Positions 1-11,935 of a stretch of DNA of 64,000 bases are shown one piece after another. The DNA lies in assembly GCA_963930655.1 (NCBI GenBank), contig OZ005604.1:1560001-1624000 (forward strand), given 5' to 3'. The position numbers and the translations under genes are program-made. The notes beneath the pieces are model-generated. The model was not told the DNA's origin, did not search any database, and saw nothing but the letters and a program-made list of their open reading frames with translations. Origin of the DNA: Myrica gale (lineage: Eukaryota > Streptophyta > Magnoliopsida > Fagales > Myricaceae). Positions within the stretch are counted from its first letter, which is position 1, and each line of letters begins with the position of its first letter.

Positions 1-206
1 AGGTAGCAACAAGCCAATAAACAATAAGAAAAGATGCAGATTTATATCATAAATTCTAATCTGATCATAGTAATAGTGAACTTATATCGAGCCTGAAGGT
101 TTTCTTCTGCTGTTGATGAATCTGAAACTAAATTCTGGGAAAATCAGCCACCGCTAAAACTGAACAGATTTATTTTAAGTTAGAAAAAATGATTCAAACG
201 AACAGC

Positions 207-1168
207 TAGGGGTGTGCACCGAAATTTTCGGATTCGGAAGGGCAAAATCCGAATCCGAAATTTTCGGATACCGGAGTTCGAATCCGAATCCGATCCGAAC
301 ATGAGTGATATCCGGTCAAGTCGGATTCGGATTAAATCTCGGACCAGATTTGGAATTGGAATGTTTGATCTAATTTGAATTAAACAAAAACGCCACCTAG
401 CTTGAATCGATGAATTTAGTTGCAATCCCAAAAAGGGAGAGGAGACTTAGATCGTCGATGGCTGAGAAATCAGTTGATTTACTCAAATCCCAACGTATTA
501 AAGGGGAGAGGAGACTCACACTGTCGATGGCTGAGAAAAGAGGAGACGAGGAGACCGGTGGCGACGATAGTTGACGAAGGACGGAGGTAGGCAGCAATGG
601 AGGAGCGGCGATGAGGGCCTTCACTGTTAGGCTCAACAGAGAGCGTCGATTGCTGAGAAGGGAGGAGGCGATAGCTGACGTAGGTAGGCGACAAGGAGAC
701 CGGCAACGACAACGATTGAGAGAGGCGAAGAGAAGATTAGGGTTAGGGTTAGGGTTTCTCAAATTTTCGAAGAGGAAGAGGGGAGAACCAGTAGGGGATA
801 TGGGGAATTCGTGAATGGGGTTGGGGGGGTCAGCTAAATGAAACACTGTCGTATTGGGGGTTAGGGTTTCTCAAATTTTCGAAGAGGAAGAGGGGAAAAC
901 CAGTAAGGGCTATTGGGAATTCGTGAATGGGGTTGGGGGAGTCAGCTAAATGAAACACCTCCTCCCCAAAACGGAGCGTGTTTAGTTTAAATAAGACAAT
1001 CGGGTCGGGTTGGATGATTTCAGATATCATTCCAGGTATTTGACTCCGACCCGATTACATGATTTTTTTTTTCACATATATTATCCGAATTCGGTTTCGG
1101 CTGGATCCGATCCGACCGGGTCGGACCCGGGTCGACGAGGCGGATCAGACAGAGTCTGCACAGCCCTA
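207..1168. mobile_element. Non-autonomous hAT-type DNA transposon
   Basis: The ends are inverted repeats, TAGGGGTGTGCAC on the left and TAGGGCTGTGCAG read inward from the right. They are flanked by near-identical 8-bp duplications, cgaacagc (199-206) and tgaacagc (1169-1176). An 8-bp target duplication with TAGGG termini is typical of the hAT superfamily. The 962-bp body holds no transposase reading frame, so it would need a transposase supplied elsewhere. The first and last ~150 bp are dense in short CCGAATCC/GGATTCGG motifs, as expected of subterminal transposase-binding repeats (inference). If the SMC1 gene downstream begins outside the window, this element would lie in one of its introns. 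Confidence 0.85.
749..958. repeat. Tandem duplication inside the hAT element
   Basis: About 97 bp starting TTAGGGTTTCTCAAATTTTC occurs at 749-846 and again at 861-958 (period 112) with a few substitutions. It looks like a local duplication within the element. Confidence 0.85.
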
Positions 1169-1397
1169 TGAACAGCCAAGCGACACATCTAAAGATTGTA
1201 GAAAGAGTAATGATTCAAAACGTCTGGGAGATGAGAATATATTATCAAAACCCTAAAAATTGCAAAAAAATAGGAAAAAATTAACCTGAGGGAGAGGAGA
1301 AGATGAGATTACTTGCAGTGGTCGGCGAAGGGTGGGGGGGGGAATCGAAGACTGAAGTTTGAAGAGGCAATATAAACAACAAAATTTAAAATAAATT

Positions 1398-1535
1398 AAA
1401 ACCCGGTTTCCCGGTGCTGGGTAAATCGGGAAAACCCCTGGGTTTTTCTAAAAATAGGCCACCGGCATTGACATCGGTTAGGCTGGGTACCGGGAACCAG
1501 ATGCTGTTTCCACCGGATTTTACAGGTGGCTTTCA
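1398..1535. repeat. Decayed hAT end fragment
   Basis: The stretch is rich in CCGGTTTCCCGG and GGTACCGGGAACC blocks. Read on the opposite strand it resembles the left subterminal region of the element at 25712-27289. No termini or target duplication are recognisable, so it is probably a relic. Confidence 0.45.
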
Positions 1536-2621
1536 ACAGCCTAATCGAAAGTGCATCCAGGCATGCTTGAAGCACAAAGAGGGAAGTGCCAGTGGTAAAG
1601 CTGATGGATGGTGTTTTAAGTAAGAATCTAAATCGCCAAGGGCTTTAGGTTTTTAGGATTGCATAGTGAATACATAAAGACCTTATATCCTTATATAAAG
1701 GTTTTTAGGGTGTATTTGGGGCTGGAATGCTTGTGTCTTGGACAGGAAAATCTACGTAGAGGTTTTGAAACCAGCATGTAACAATTAAATGGACGAGAAA
1801 GAAAAGCAATCAACCTGGCATGATGTAAGTTTTCATTGAGCATCGTACCTGAGAGTGTTACCACTGCACTTGGTTCCTCCAAAAAATCTTAGGTGGTCCG
1901 GCTATATTTTATTTTGCCAAAAAACCTGTCACGTAGCCTAGCCAAGTGCTTTTCTTCATGAGCACCATATTTGCTTTGTACAATGTAAGTTGCTAAACAG
2001 TGCGGATGATTAAGAGTTAATGTAGTTAGAAGTACCCAAAGAGCTAAGATATCTGATCCATTTGGTGGACATACGAGCACTTGGGTTCTGAGTTGTGAAT
2101 AACCGATAATTGTGGCTTTGTGCACTGCCCATGGTTTTCTCCTCCTTAGTAGTTTGTATGCAACAAGCAAAGTGTCCTGACATGGCACAACAATAAACAT
2201 CCACTGCTTCTTTTAACCAAGTTCTTAACACTATCTGTGTTGTGGGCATCATTATTATTCTTTTTCTAGTCTTGAACCTTGTGTCATATGTTAATTTGGA
2301 TGGTAGGTGACAATTGTGAACATTCAGCTAATCTGCTTGAATATCAAAGACAATGCAATGCCTATATGTTTCAGAATCTTTAAATGTTGCATCTGACTAG
2401 ATTAGTTCCCTTACTGCTTATGAATGTTCTCAGAATGCCAGAGCTTTTGAGTTTCGTTATTACATCCATTTATACGAAGACATAATTTATGTCCAGAAGA
2501 ACTACTTTTTTTTTTTGATAAGTATCTCCAGAAGAACTACAGAGTAGCTTTAACATGATTTCTTTAGCGCCTTGAGCATTTTCCCGAAATTATGTGCTTG
2601 TACCTTTTTGTTTTTGGCCAG
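1536..2621. other. No gene recognised upstream of the SMC1 exons
   Basis: Short frames are present but none matches a family I know. No SMC1 exon could be recognised here. It is either a long SMC1 intron or foreign flank of a 5'-truncated copy. Confidence 0.4.
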
Positions 2622-5600
2622 GTTGGAGTATGAGCAAAACCGGGATATGGAATCGCGAATTAAAGAGCTGGAAGCTTCTATTAGTGCACTCAAAAGTGAT
2701 TTAGAACAGGTTAAGGATAAAGAGGAGAATGCAAAGTCATCAACAGAGGAAGTTACTGACGAGATCAGTCAATTTAAGGAAGAAGTACAAGGTACGAACC
2801 AAATGGGATGGGAAGATAAATCAAGAAGCTCCCATGCGTTGTACAACTGTTATTTCTCTCTAGTTTTAGTTCCAGAAATAAACTTTAATTTCATTAAAAG
2901 ATTCGCCCATAGGATTGAATTTTTTTAACAAGTTTTATAAGCGCTGTTGGTGTTGACCCCATGTCCATGCCCTGCACCTCTTATATCATGTTGGTTTGTT
3001 GGTCTCTTTCTCTGCTGCCTTATTTGAGCCTCATATGTTGGTTATCTGTTCTTCTGAAGTGTAATGTCATAGAAGCATATCTTTTTTCACTTTTAGTTTG
3101 TGTTCTTGTCCTTCTTTATTTCCTTTATGTTTTTGTGAGTCGATTCTGTGTTTTCTTATATAATGAGTCTTTGATAGTAAGTTTTGATCAGCAAAAATTA
3201 TCTGGTTGATTTTATTGTTGGTCAAGGTACTGTCTAGGATGACGTGAGAGGGATAAATTGGAAATTCTTCTGCTCGACGTGTAGAGTGGAACTAGGTTTC
3301 CATTGGGTTCGACTGTCTTGGATGAAGGCAGAAAGCAGTGAAAATTGTTGTGCTTGGATGAAAGGGGGAAATAAAATTTTAGCCTAGGCCACCATTTGCC
3401 ACAGCTATGTAAAAGGTGTTTGGTTGCAGCTGGGTGTCATTGTACGAGCAGTGAGGCAGTGCATGCCTTTCCAAAGGTGCAATCTTGAAAGATTTGTGCA
3501 GTGTGGTTGATTTTTCGTATTTTATTTGTTACTAGATGTAGTAAAGGACTACTTTAGTAGGGCTTCTTGTTCCATGTATTTCTTGGGTTTCATTGGGATG
3601 CACCTTAGCAATAGGAACTTGATCATTTCCAAAGGTTTACTCTCGTTGGAAAAAGCAAGAAGAGACTGCTGAACGAATTGATCCAGGCTTTGTTTTTCTA
3701 CCTTTTTTTGTTCTAAATTTTGGTTGTCAATGAGACTCATATGGTGTTCGCAGATATGTGGGAGTTTTCTTGTTCTCTGAAAGCGTTGTCTTAGGTTTTG
3801 GTCATTTAGGAATTGATTGAGGAGACAGATATTGCTTGCAAGATAATCTGCTCGTAGCCTGTAGTCATTGTTATTGTTTTGGCAAAAAGTGGGGGGACCT
3901 AATTTAGCTTCAAACTTTAGTTGTGAATCTGCTGCTTCTAATTCCTTATTATGTTTTTTTTTGGTGCAACTAAATTGTTGGCAGTTTGTCTAATAGTTTA
4001 TCCTCTTTCTACTTTTGTAGAGTGGAAAACTAAGTTGGAAGAGTGTGAGAAGGAGATGCAGGAATGGAAGAATAAGACTTCTAAAGCCACGACAAGCATA
4101 TCGAAAATTAACCGACAGATATCTTCTAAAGTTAGATTCTGATGACAATATTGTTCTTAATACATGTTTTAAGAATTCAAATGCTAACAACCGTTCATTG
4201 ACATTACAGGAGACACAGATTGAGCAGCTGAAATCGCGGAGGCAGGAAATAGTAGACAAATGTGAATTAGAACATATAAGCCTTCCTATGGAGACAGGAT
4301 CGTCAGCAGTGGGCCCGGTTTTCGATTTTAGTCAGCTAAATAGATCTCTTCTACAGGATAAGAGACCTAGTGAACGAGAGAAGATTGAGGTAGATTTTAA
4401 ACAAAAAATGGACGCCCTTATATCAGAAATTGAAAGAACGGCTCCAAATTTGAAGGCCTTAGATCAATATGAGGCTCTGCTAGAAAAAGAAAGAGCTGTA
4501 ACGGAAGAGTTTGAAGCAGCCAGAAAAGAAGAAAAAGATAAAGCTGATAAGTTCAACTCTGTCAAGGAGGAGAGGTATTATTTATCATAGATGTTATTGC
4601 TATAGAATGTAGGTGATTATACTACTACACTATGCTGCTTTCATTAGAGTCAATAACTCTTTAAGATAGAAAGAAGGAATGCTGGATTTTAAACTTTGCC
4701 TAAGGCAATACAGATGGTTGCTCAAACAACAATAAGGATTGTCCGGATCCTCTATGCAAAACCCGAGGGCTGTTTCAAATATTTCTCACATTCCTTTGGG
4801 GGAAATTTTTTCCGTGGGACTGAGTTAGTGGTCAAGTCGTTTTTGGTACTTGACACCCGTTGCATTAGGAACCAATTCATATGTTACCATGAGTGGTAAA
4901 GTAGCCCTCTTTTTTATGTTTTCCTTTGAGATGCTTCACCTGCTTGTGCCTCCTTTAGAGCTTCATAAGTTCCTTGTCTTAAACCTGCATCTAGTTTTGT
5001 TCTGACACGTTTTTAACCATACAATATTTAGACTTTTGATGCTTGTTTGAGCTTCTTCAAATTTTATCATTCTTGTACTCCTAGATAAAATCATGTATTG
5101 CACTAGCACACTGTTGGTTCCTGGCTTTGGGCTTGGTTGATGAAGTTTGTTTACTCCTGAAAACTACGGCAACTCTGTAGATGGTGCCATGTATCATAGC
5201 TGATATTGTTTTTAACAATGTGAGTCTTTTTATTTGTTGTCCCTGCAACAATCAGCTGTTCATATTTTGGTCGATTGTCTTTGAGCAAATGGCATCTCCT
5301 TCTACCTCAAATAAGGGTGTAGGATGAGGTCACAGGTTCTATTGCATACGAGTGTTTTAGTTGTATTTACCTGTTAAATAAATGTTGCTGATTTTTTTTT
5401 ATTGACACAGGTACAAGTTGTTTATGGATGCCTTCAATCATATTGCTAACAACATTGATAAAATTTACAAGCAATTGACAAAGAGCCACACACACCCATT
5501 AGGTGGAACAGCATATCTGAACCTAGAAAATGAGGATGATCCATTTTTACATGGCATCAAGTACACCGCCATGCCCCCGACCAAGCGCTTTCGTGATATG

Positions 5601-6566
5601 GAACAACTATCTGGTGGGGAGAAGACTGTTGCAGCACTTGCGCTACTGTTTTCCATCCACAGGTATGCCTTGGAACAACATCATTTGTTAATATTTGTCA
5701 CACACATACTAACCCCGCATGCATGTGCATGTGTGCACACATAGAAAACACTCTGGAACTTTCCAAGTGTGCAAATAGCCGACTGTGTATTTTTGAGATT
5801 ATTAATTCTGGTTGTGGACTTGGGAGTTCCTGACCCAATTTTCTAATGCCTCTGATCAGAAAATTACATTTGGCTCAACATTTAAAGTTGACAGGTTTAG
5901 TAGATACTGGCATGGAGTCATCCTTAGAGTCTAATTTCACTCTCTCTCTCTTTATTGGTTTCTGACTTGTTTTGCCTTTTTTAATGTTCTCTACATTTCC
6001 ATCCTGCATTTTCCTTTTGGTGGTCGCTGTTTGCTTTGCTTTTTAGCTAGAGTTCTGTTGCATCAATACAGACCAGACAGGAAGTATTCTCTTTAGGAGA
6101 TAGCTAGAATTACTTGATTAATTAATGGGCTTTCACTTTCCTTGTATGAATGGTTTCAGTTATAGGCCTTCGCCATTTTTCATATTGGATGAAGTCGATG
6201 CTGCATTGGATAACTTAAATGTGGCCAAGGTTGCCGGGTTCATTCGTTCAAAATCGTGCGAAGGAGCCAGGGGCAATCAAGATCCTGAGGGTGGCAATGG
6301 ATTTCAAAGCATTGTGATCTCACTGAAAGATACCTTTTATGATAAGGCCGAAGCTTTGGTTGGCGTCTACAGGGACTCTGAGAGGGGGTGAGCTTCTTCA
6401 CATATATTAGTGATATATTTTTAAATATTTAGTTTACAATTTTTCCTTCATTTGGATTTGATCCATAATCTCAACCAAATTAACCTTGGAAATGGTAAAT
6501 TTTCTTACCCTTTGCAGCTGCTCAAGAACCTTGACATTTGACCTGACCAAATATCGGGAGTCATAA
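2622..6566 (+). CDS. SMC1: Cohesin subunit SMC1, 3' six exons only
   Basis: SMC1 pairs with SMC3 in the nuclear cohesin ring that holds sister chromatids. Six exons join in frame with GT-AG borders: 2622-2791, 4021-4130, 4210-4574, 5411-5662, 6160-6387 and 6518-6566 (TAA at 6564). They encode the second coiled coil (rich in E, K, Q) and the C-terminal ATPase head. The ABC signature LSGGEK (about 5607-5624) and Walker [13 protein letters not shown] (about 6175-6210) are intact, and the protein ends in the family-typical SFDL/TFDL tail region ending in ES. The first exon starts with one base completing a codon, so an upstream exon is needed. The N-terminal head with Walker A, the hinge and the first coiled coil are missing from the preceding 2.6 kb. 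No stop or frameshift occurs. This is either the 3' end of a gene with a very long intron extending out of the window, or a 5'-truncated copy. Identity is strong; functionality is open. Confidence 0.85.
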
Positions 6567-7164
6567 ATTGGTCAACTACACGCTCCGGCTGGTTATTGCT
6601 GCTTATGTTGATAATTTTGTTAACCCCTTTAAACGCTAGAATTCCTGTAATATGACTAATTGCATAGCCATTGTTAGTCTTGCTAGGAATTTAAGGATAA
6701 CCGGTGTTGGATGTATTCTTTAGTGATATTCAAGACAATGTTTGCCAGTAGCACTTCTATTTAAGATCGTGATGTGCAGGGCTATGTTAGAGCTTCTGTT
6801 CCTATTTCACATAGGGATTTATTTTGATCGAATGCCCAGCTGATGTTGGAGCAATGAGAGTAGGTGCAAGGACTAATTTATGGTGCTGAAAAAAGAGGGC
6901 TAATTTATAGGGTTAGAAGAGGGGTTCGGTCCGAAATCGAGTAGAGAAGTTGTGGATGAAGCCGGATGGCAAAGAAGTGCACACAAAAGAGTTTCTTCTC
7001 CGATCTTGCAAATGCAGCCTTGGGATATTGCTCAGTCGACTTTTGTGTACGTTAGTTTGCATCACTTGTTTTCTTTTCACTTCCTGACAATTGCGTTATG
7101 AGCCTCGCATTGCTCGACTGGTTCTACAAGTTTCATCTGTGACATTCGTCTTCCTTCACTCTCC

Positions 7165-7369
7165 TCGGTTCGATCCGTTCTATTCCTTTTGGTAGTCTTC
7201 CGGTTTGGTTCATGGGCTACCAACTTTTTCAGTCGCCTTTTCAAATAGTGGAAAATTCTACTTCCTCTACTCGGTTTGATCCGTTCTATTCCTTTTGGTA
7301 GTCTTCCGGTTTGGTTCATGGGCTACCAAATTTTTCAGTCGCCTTCTCAAATGTTGGAAATTTCAAGGA
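7165..7369. repeat. Direct duplication, period 106 bp
   Basis: A block containing GATCCGTTCTATTCCTTTTG and the following ~80 bp appears first at about 7165 and again at about 7271, almost unchanged. No known element was recognised. Confidence 0.85.
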
Positions 7370-7661
7370 ACACATTATTCAACATGCGTCTTACAACATT
7401 CAATTACTGTCCGTATTAATTACTAGTCATAGTAGATTTTACTATATGACTGATTCATATATTGTGTCTATCTATGAATTGGACCATTTAATTAGAGGAT
7501 CTCTATCTATGCAAAAACATCTATTTTGTTTCACAACCTTACACTCTTTCCAAACAAGACCATCGTTGACAGTATTTAACAACTCAACTATTTTACTTTT
7601 ATTGCTGGCACTCGTATTGATCATTAGGGGTAGTAGCTACTATTTTTTGCAGAACAATAAA

Positions 7662-7905
7662 TACCAAACACAGTTAAGTACAGAGGGAGGGAAAAGGGAA
7701 AAGGGAAAAGGTCTTGTGCCTCCCTTCCAAAATAAGAATGTAGACCTGCCAAGAAGGAAAAAAGAAAAACAAGACCCCAAATTTGGGGCCTGGCACCCAA
7801 ATACCAACACAAAGTTAAGTACAGAGGAAGGGAAAAGGCCTAGACCAAGTGCCTCCATTCCAAAATAAGAATGTAGACCCCAAATTTGGGGCCTGGCAAC
7901 CAAAT
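7662..7905. repeat. Direct duplication with CCCCAAATTTGGGG palindromes
   Basis: A unit starting near CCAAACACAGTTAAGTACAG and ending GGGGCCTGGCA is present twice, 7662-7800 and 7803-7905. The first copy has an extra purine-rich insert. Each copy carries the 14-bp palindrome CCCCAAATTTGGGG (about 7776 and 7879). Confidence 0.8.
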
Positions 7906-8097
7906 GTTAGTATTCGGAAGAGTCATGCTAGACAGTCAAAACCCTTTTCTGGACAGAATCATCTCCTAGGTTCCATATATACTCGAGAGAAAATCTCGGT
8001 GAAAACTGTCGTATCTCTGAGAAACCAAATATAGAATCTGGGCACCTCCCACCTCCAGTTTCTGGCGAGTCAGTGAGTCAGGTAGCCAGAATTTGAT

Positions 8098-9543
8098 CAG
8101 GGAGGAGCTCCAGATCAACCAACAACGGTGGATAAAAATGAGACAACCCACAATGTTGATGAAAATGAGACCCACGATGGCAAGGAGGTTGATTACAATG
8201 ACAGCGACGATGAGACTGAAAATGAAAAAGTCTTCATAGACCAACACTTGGAATTAGAAGATGGAAACACTTGTGTTGAAATGACATACGAAAAGAAGAA
8301 GGCATTGTTGGAATTCCGGTACAGGGTCGAAGACGCGATTCTTGGGATTTATCTTCGAGGGAAACCAGGCAAATACCTTTCAGCGAAAAATCGCAGAAAG
8401 GTGAGGGAAAAACTAAGAGATATTTCCTTTTGGGGCGTGCCTTTATTGCCGAGTAAAGGTCACGCAGAGACTGATCTTGTGCTTCTGAAATTCTTAAGAG
8501 CCACGGAGTTCAATGTTCAGGACGCCTTTGAGATGCTTCGCAAGACGCTGATATGGCGTAGAGACTAGAAGATGGATGGAATATTTGAAGAGCAGTTGGG
8601 CTCCGATCTTGAAAATGTAACGCACCAGAAAGGCAGAGATAGGGACGGCCACCCTCTGTTTTACATCATCTATGGGGCTTTCAAGGACAAGGAATTGTAC
8701 AAGAAAACATTTGGAACAGAAGAGAAGTGCAAGGAGTTTCTAAGGTGGTGGGTGCAATACATGGAGAAGGGAATCAAGAAGCTGAGCTTCAGCAATATTG
8801 GAGGCGTGGACTCTGCAGTACAAATAATTGATTTAAACAACTCTCTAGGACCTGGAATGAAAGAGCTTCGTTCTATTAACAAGGAAACGATTATGCTGGT
8901 TCAAGACTATTATCCTGAGATCATTCACAAAGTCGTACGTAATTCACTCCAATGATATTGACTTAGCTATTAGAAAAATGCCTTCCAAGGATTGCATAAT
9001 CTCGAGTTATTTACTTATCAAGCTGTGCAGATTGTCATAAATGTACCATTTTGGTACTACACATCCCATTTGCTGCTTTCACGATTCATATATCAGAGAA
9101 ACAGAAGAAAGTTCATCTTTGTCAGACCATCAAAAGTTACAAAGACACTTCTCAAGAGAGCACACTGACTTCAAGTTGAGAATCAATTAGATCTTGTTCT
9201 GTCTTTGTAGCCCCAGAAGATCTTCCAGTGGACTATGGTGGTCTCAAGAGAGAGAACAATGATGAATTCTCCCCTGCAGAGAAGGCTTCAGAGCTAATAA
9301 TCAGACGAGGTTCAACTACATATATCGAATTTCCAGCCAATGAGGTACATAAATATTTAACCTGATTAGATTCCACCAGAGTAAATTGCAGAGAACATTT
9401 GCCAAATAAATTGATATTAAGCTTGTAATTACTTTGTTCCTGAACTCCTTTCGATAATTTTTCTTTTGGTTTTGGGTTGTGGTTAGGCCGGGGTGACAGT
9501 GGTGTGGGATATAACTGTTGTCGGATGGGAGGTATTGGGCTGA
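8098..9543 (+). pseudogene. Patellin (SEC14-GOLD) pseudogene
   Basis: Patellins are plant phosphoinositide-binding SEC14 proteins acting in membrane trafficking and cell-plate formation. Here an acidic N-terminal region (8128-8300) leads into a CRAL-TRIO N domain, then the SEC14 lipid-binding domain (8572-8934 and 9031-9130), a segment including PVDYGGL (9211-9344) and the start of a GOLD domain (9487-9543). An in-frame TAG at 8566-8568 cuts the reading frame between two domains that otherwise align well. There is no in-frame ATG before 8281, although the frame is open from 8098. The exon at 9031 runs into a stop instead of a clear donor. The last exon ends after about 18 codons, so the rest of GOLD is missing. 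With at least three independent lesions this is a dead gene. The exact patellin paralogue cannot be told. Confidence 0.85.
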
Positions 9544-9708
9544 TGGGCTGGACGAATAGGCTTAGGCTGGGCAGTGGGCAGGGATTGGGTTGGGCTTCAA
9601 GGGGCCAGCTTGGTTAAAATAAACACAAGTTATATTAAAAAAAGATTAACGTTTTCCATGTGGGCAACCGGGGCCAGGGCCCCGATCCCCCCAGGTAAAT
9701 CCGCCACT

Positions 9709-9827
9709 GCTGGTTGCCAGCTGGAGTAGCCCACTGGTGCTTCAACGACGGAGAACGCCCAGTAGTTGCAATCTCTCTCATTGACACCACCAACAGTGCC
9801 AACTAGCTTTACCAGCGCCGCCTTCGA
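9709..9827 (+). pseudogene. 11S globulin exon-2 fragment
   Basis: The translation contains [19 protein letters not shown], nearly identical to the end of exon 2 of the intact globulin gene at 13209-15223. A TAG at 9804-9806 replaces the Gln of the conserved ANQL motif. The fragment ends at CGA followed by GTAAGC, so the ancestral splice donor is still visible. Its left edge abuts a sequence ending ATCCGCCACTG. It lies on the opposite strand to the intact genes. It is a relic of a third globulin copy. Confidence 0.85.
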
Positions 9828-10524
9828 GTAAGCAAGTCACATTCCCTAGTCTAGTACGTACATTATTTTCGGTGACGCGTTAATACTACATGCCTCCGCG
9901 CTGTTGACTAGAAGTTTCTACGGTTGAATTTGTTGTAAATTAAAGAGAATATATAATATCACACGTACGTGTGTGTATGTACGTACGTACGGGATCTGAT
10001 GTAATCACTGGACTTTGATCTCAATTATCTAAACGAGAGATCACAATTAATGTAGGCTTTAATAAAAGTTCAACATACATACATACAATGTAAGCTTGGA
10101 TGGGAAGGATATTCAAAATCTGGCGCACTCTTAATCAGCTTCGTCGATCCCGATTAGGTTTGAGCCAAGCATTGAAAGGCTATCTGTGTGGAAGGAAAAT
10201 CGATCGCAATTACCTCACCAACCCCAATCAAATTTGATCCTATTTGAGAAAGAATCACCTTACTCGGCGAACTAAGAAAACCTTTGGTACCTAATTAGAG
10301 AGGGATCACAAAAGATTACCATATTCGAAAATTCATAAGGATTTCCCAATGCAAGAAAGGGAAGAGAAATCAAGCACCCATTACATTCAATAAAAGAAAC
10401 ATGCATGTATGCGTTCCTTTCTTCTTCTAATAATTACTCCATGTATTCTCCAAAAGCTTAATTACTTAGACATCAAAGCCTCGTAACTGTTATTTATATG
10501 AATATGAGACAATAAAACGAACCT
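9828..10524. other. Intergenic, no gene seen
   Basis: It contains a short palindromic ACGTACGT-rich patch near 9960-9995 and otherwise AT-rich sequence with no recognisable coding or repeat structure. Confidence 0.4.
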
Positions 10525-10580
10525 TGAATGGTCGGGGCACTCTCCTGATACAACTCTACTACCTTAAGATGTAGTCTCAT

Positions 10581-10946
10581 AACAAGACTACGAAGTCAGT
10601 ATAGATATGAAAATCCAGGTATTCTCCTCATTAGACCTACGCTTAAATTCATTTTCTACACGCTCAATTCTATTCTCATAATACTCAACATTTTCTTGAG
10701 ATCTAACTTGGCCGTCTGAGTCTCCGGACAAGAGGTCACCCCATCGGTGATTATTGCAGGATTAACAAGACTACGAAGTCAGTATAGATATGAAAATCCA
10801 GGTATTCTCCTCATTAGACCTACGCTTAAATTCATTTTCTACACGCTCAATTCTATTCTCATAATACTCAACATTTTCTTGAGATCTAACTTGGCCGTCT
10901 AAGTCTCTGGACACGAGGTCACCCCATCGGTGATTATTGCAGGATT
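10581..10946. repeat. 183-bp tandem duplication inside the left LTR
   Basis: The segment beginning AACAAGACTACGAAGTCAGT at 10581 is repeated at 10764 with few changes. The right LTR has one copy, which explains why the left LTR is about 190 bp longer. Confidence 0.9.
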
Positions 10947-11407
10947 ACTTGGCTTCCGAGCATTATTCTGATTTTTGGCATCATCAGTTGGTGTCGCCTG
11001 TTGGAATTCTCGAAAAAAACCACTTCTAAACAATACACGCTCATCAAAGCTTTTTGCGACCATTTCCCTTGCACCCCTCGTTACTATCGTTATCTGGCGT
11101 AATTTCACTCAAATGGCCTCCACTCTAGATAATGAAAATGATGCTGTTCAGTCTGGTGTAGTTGTCGGCACGCCTCCCGTGGAGGGACGCCCTATTAGCC
11201 GTTGTGGCTAAAAATGTGGAAAACCTGATTCGCAGGCTGGAGGGGCTGACTTCACCCCTCCTCCACCTCCTCCCCCGTCACCGTCTCAGCCTAAGTCTCA
11301 TGCCTCGGCCACTGTTCCCGAGAGCTCTGGTGAAACTCATTCAATTTCTTGACCCGTGGTTCGTTCTTCCCAGCAAAAGGTTCGTCACCAGTCTCGACAT
11401 GGCAGAC

Positions 11408-11935
11408 ACATGCCCTGCCCGGGACAATATCCTCGCAGAGGCCCGATAGCGACGAGCACCATACCTGAGACAGATCCCCGTAGAGAGTCAACTTCACCGA
11501 GTACCCTGCCCGGGACAAGATATCCGCATAGGCCCGATAGTACCGAGCACCCTACCTAGGACAAGATCCCGGCAAAAGGTCAACTTTGCCGAGCACCCTA
11601 CTCAGGACAAGATCCCTGCAGGTTTGACTCGATCACATGCCTTGCCCTGAACAAGATCCCTGCAGAGGCCCGATAGCGCCGAACACCCTATTTGGGACAA
11701 GATCCCTGCAGAGGGTTAACTCCGTCGAGCACCCTGCCCGGGAGAAGATCCCGCAGGCTTGACTCAATCACATGCCCTAGCCGGGACAAGATCCTTGCAG
11801 AGGCTCGATAGCACCAGACACCCTACCTGGACAAGATTCCAATAGAGAGTCAACTCCACCGAGCGCCCTGGTTGGGACAAGATCCTCGCAGGCTTGATTC
11901 GTTCACACGCCCTGCCAGGGGTAGGTTCCTTGAAG
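11408..11935. repeat. Degenerate minisatellite in the LTR element
   Basis: Units related to CCCTGCCCGGGACAAGATCC followed by a TGCAGAGGCCCGATAG-type or GTCAACTCCACCGAGC-type half recur about every 50-65 bp, roughly ten times, with heavy divergence. Confidence 0.75.

Larger units (their letters stand above)
6567..8097. other. Intergenic region with two local duplications
   Basis: No gene is recognised. The stretch contains two tandem duplications, listed separately. A 185-codon frame at 7311-7868 lies across these repeats and looks non-coding. Confidence 0.5.

Noticed and set aside
738..757. Telomere-like TTAGGG run
   Set aside because: Only about three units, of the TTAGGG type and not the plant TTTAGGG, and inside the hAT duplication. 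It looks like ordinary telo-box-like sequence.
1889..2252. Overlapping minus-strand frames upstream of SMC1
   Set aside because: Cys/Thr-rich peptides with no recognisable domain; two frames of similar quality overlap, as expected by chance.
7311..7868. 185-codon plus-strand frame
   Set aside because: It runs across two tandem duplications and has low-complexity Lys/Pro-rich sequence repeated by the duplication. No family resemblance.
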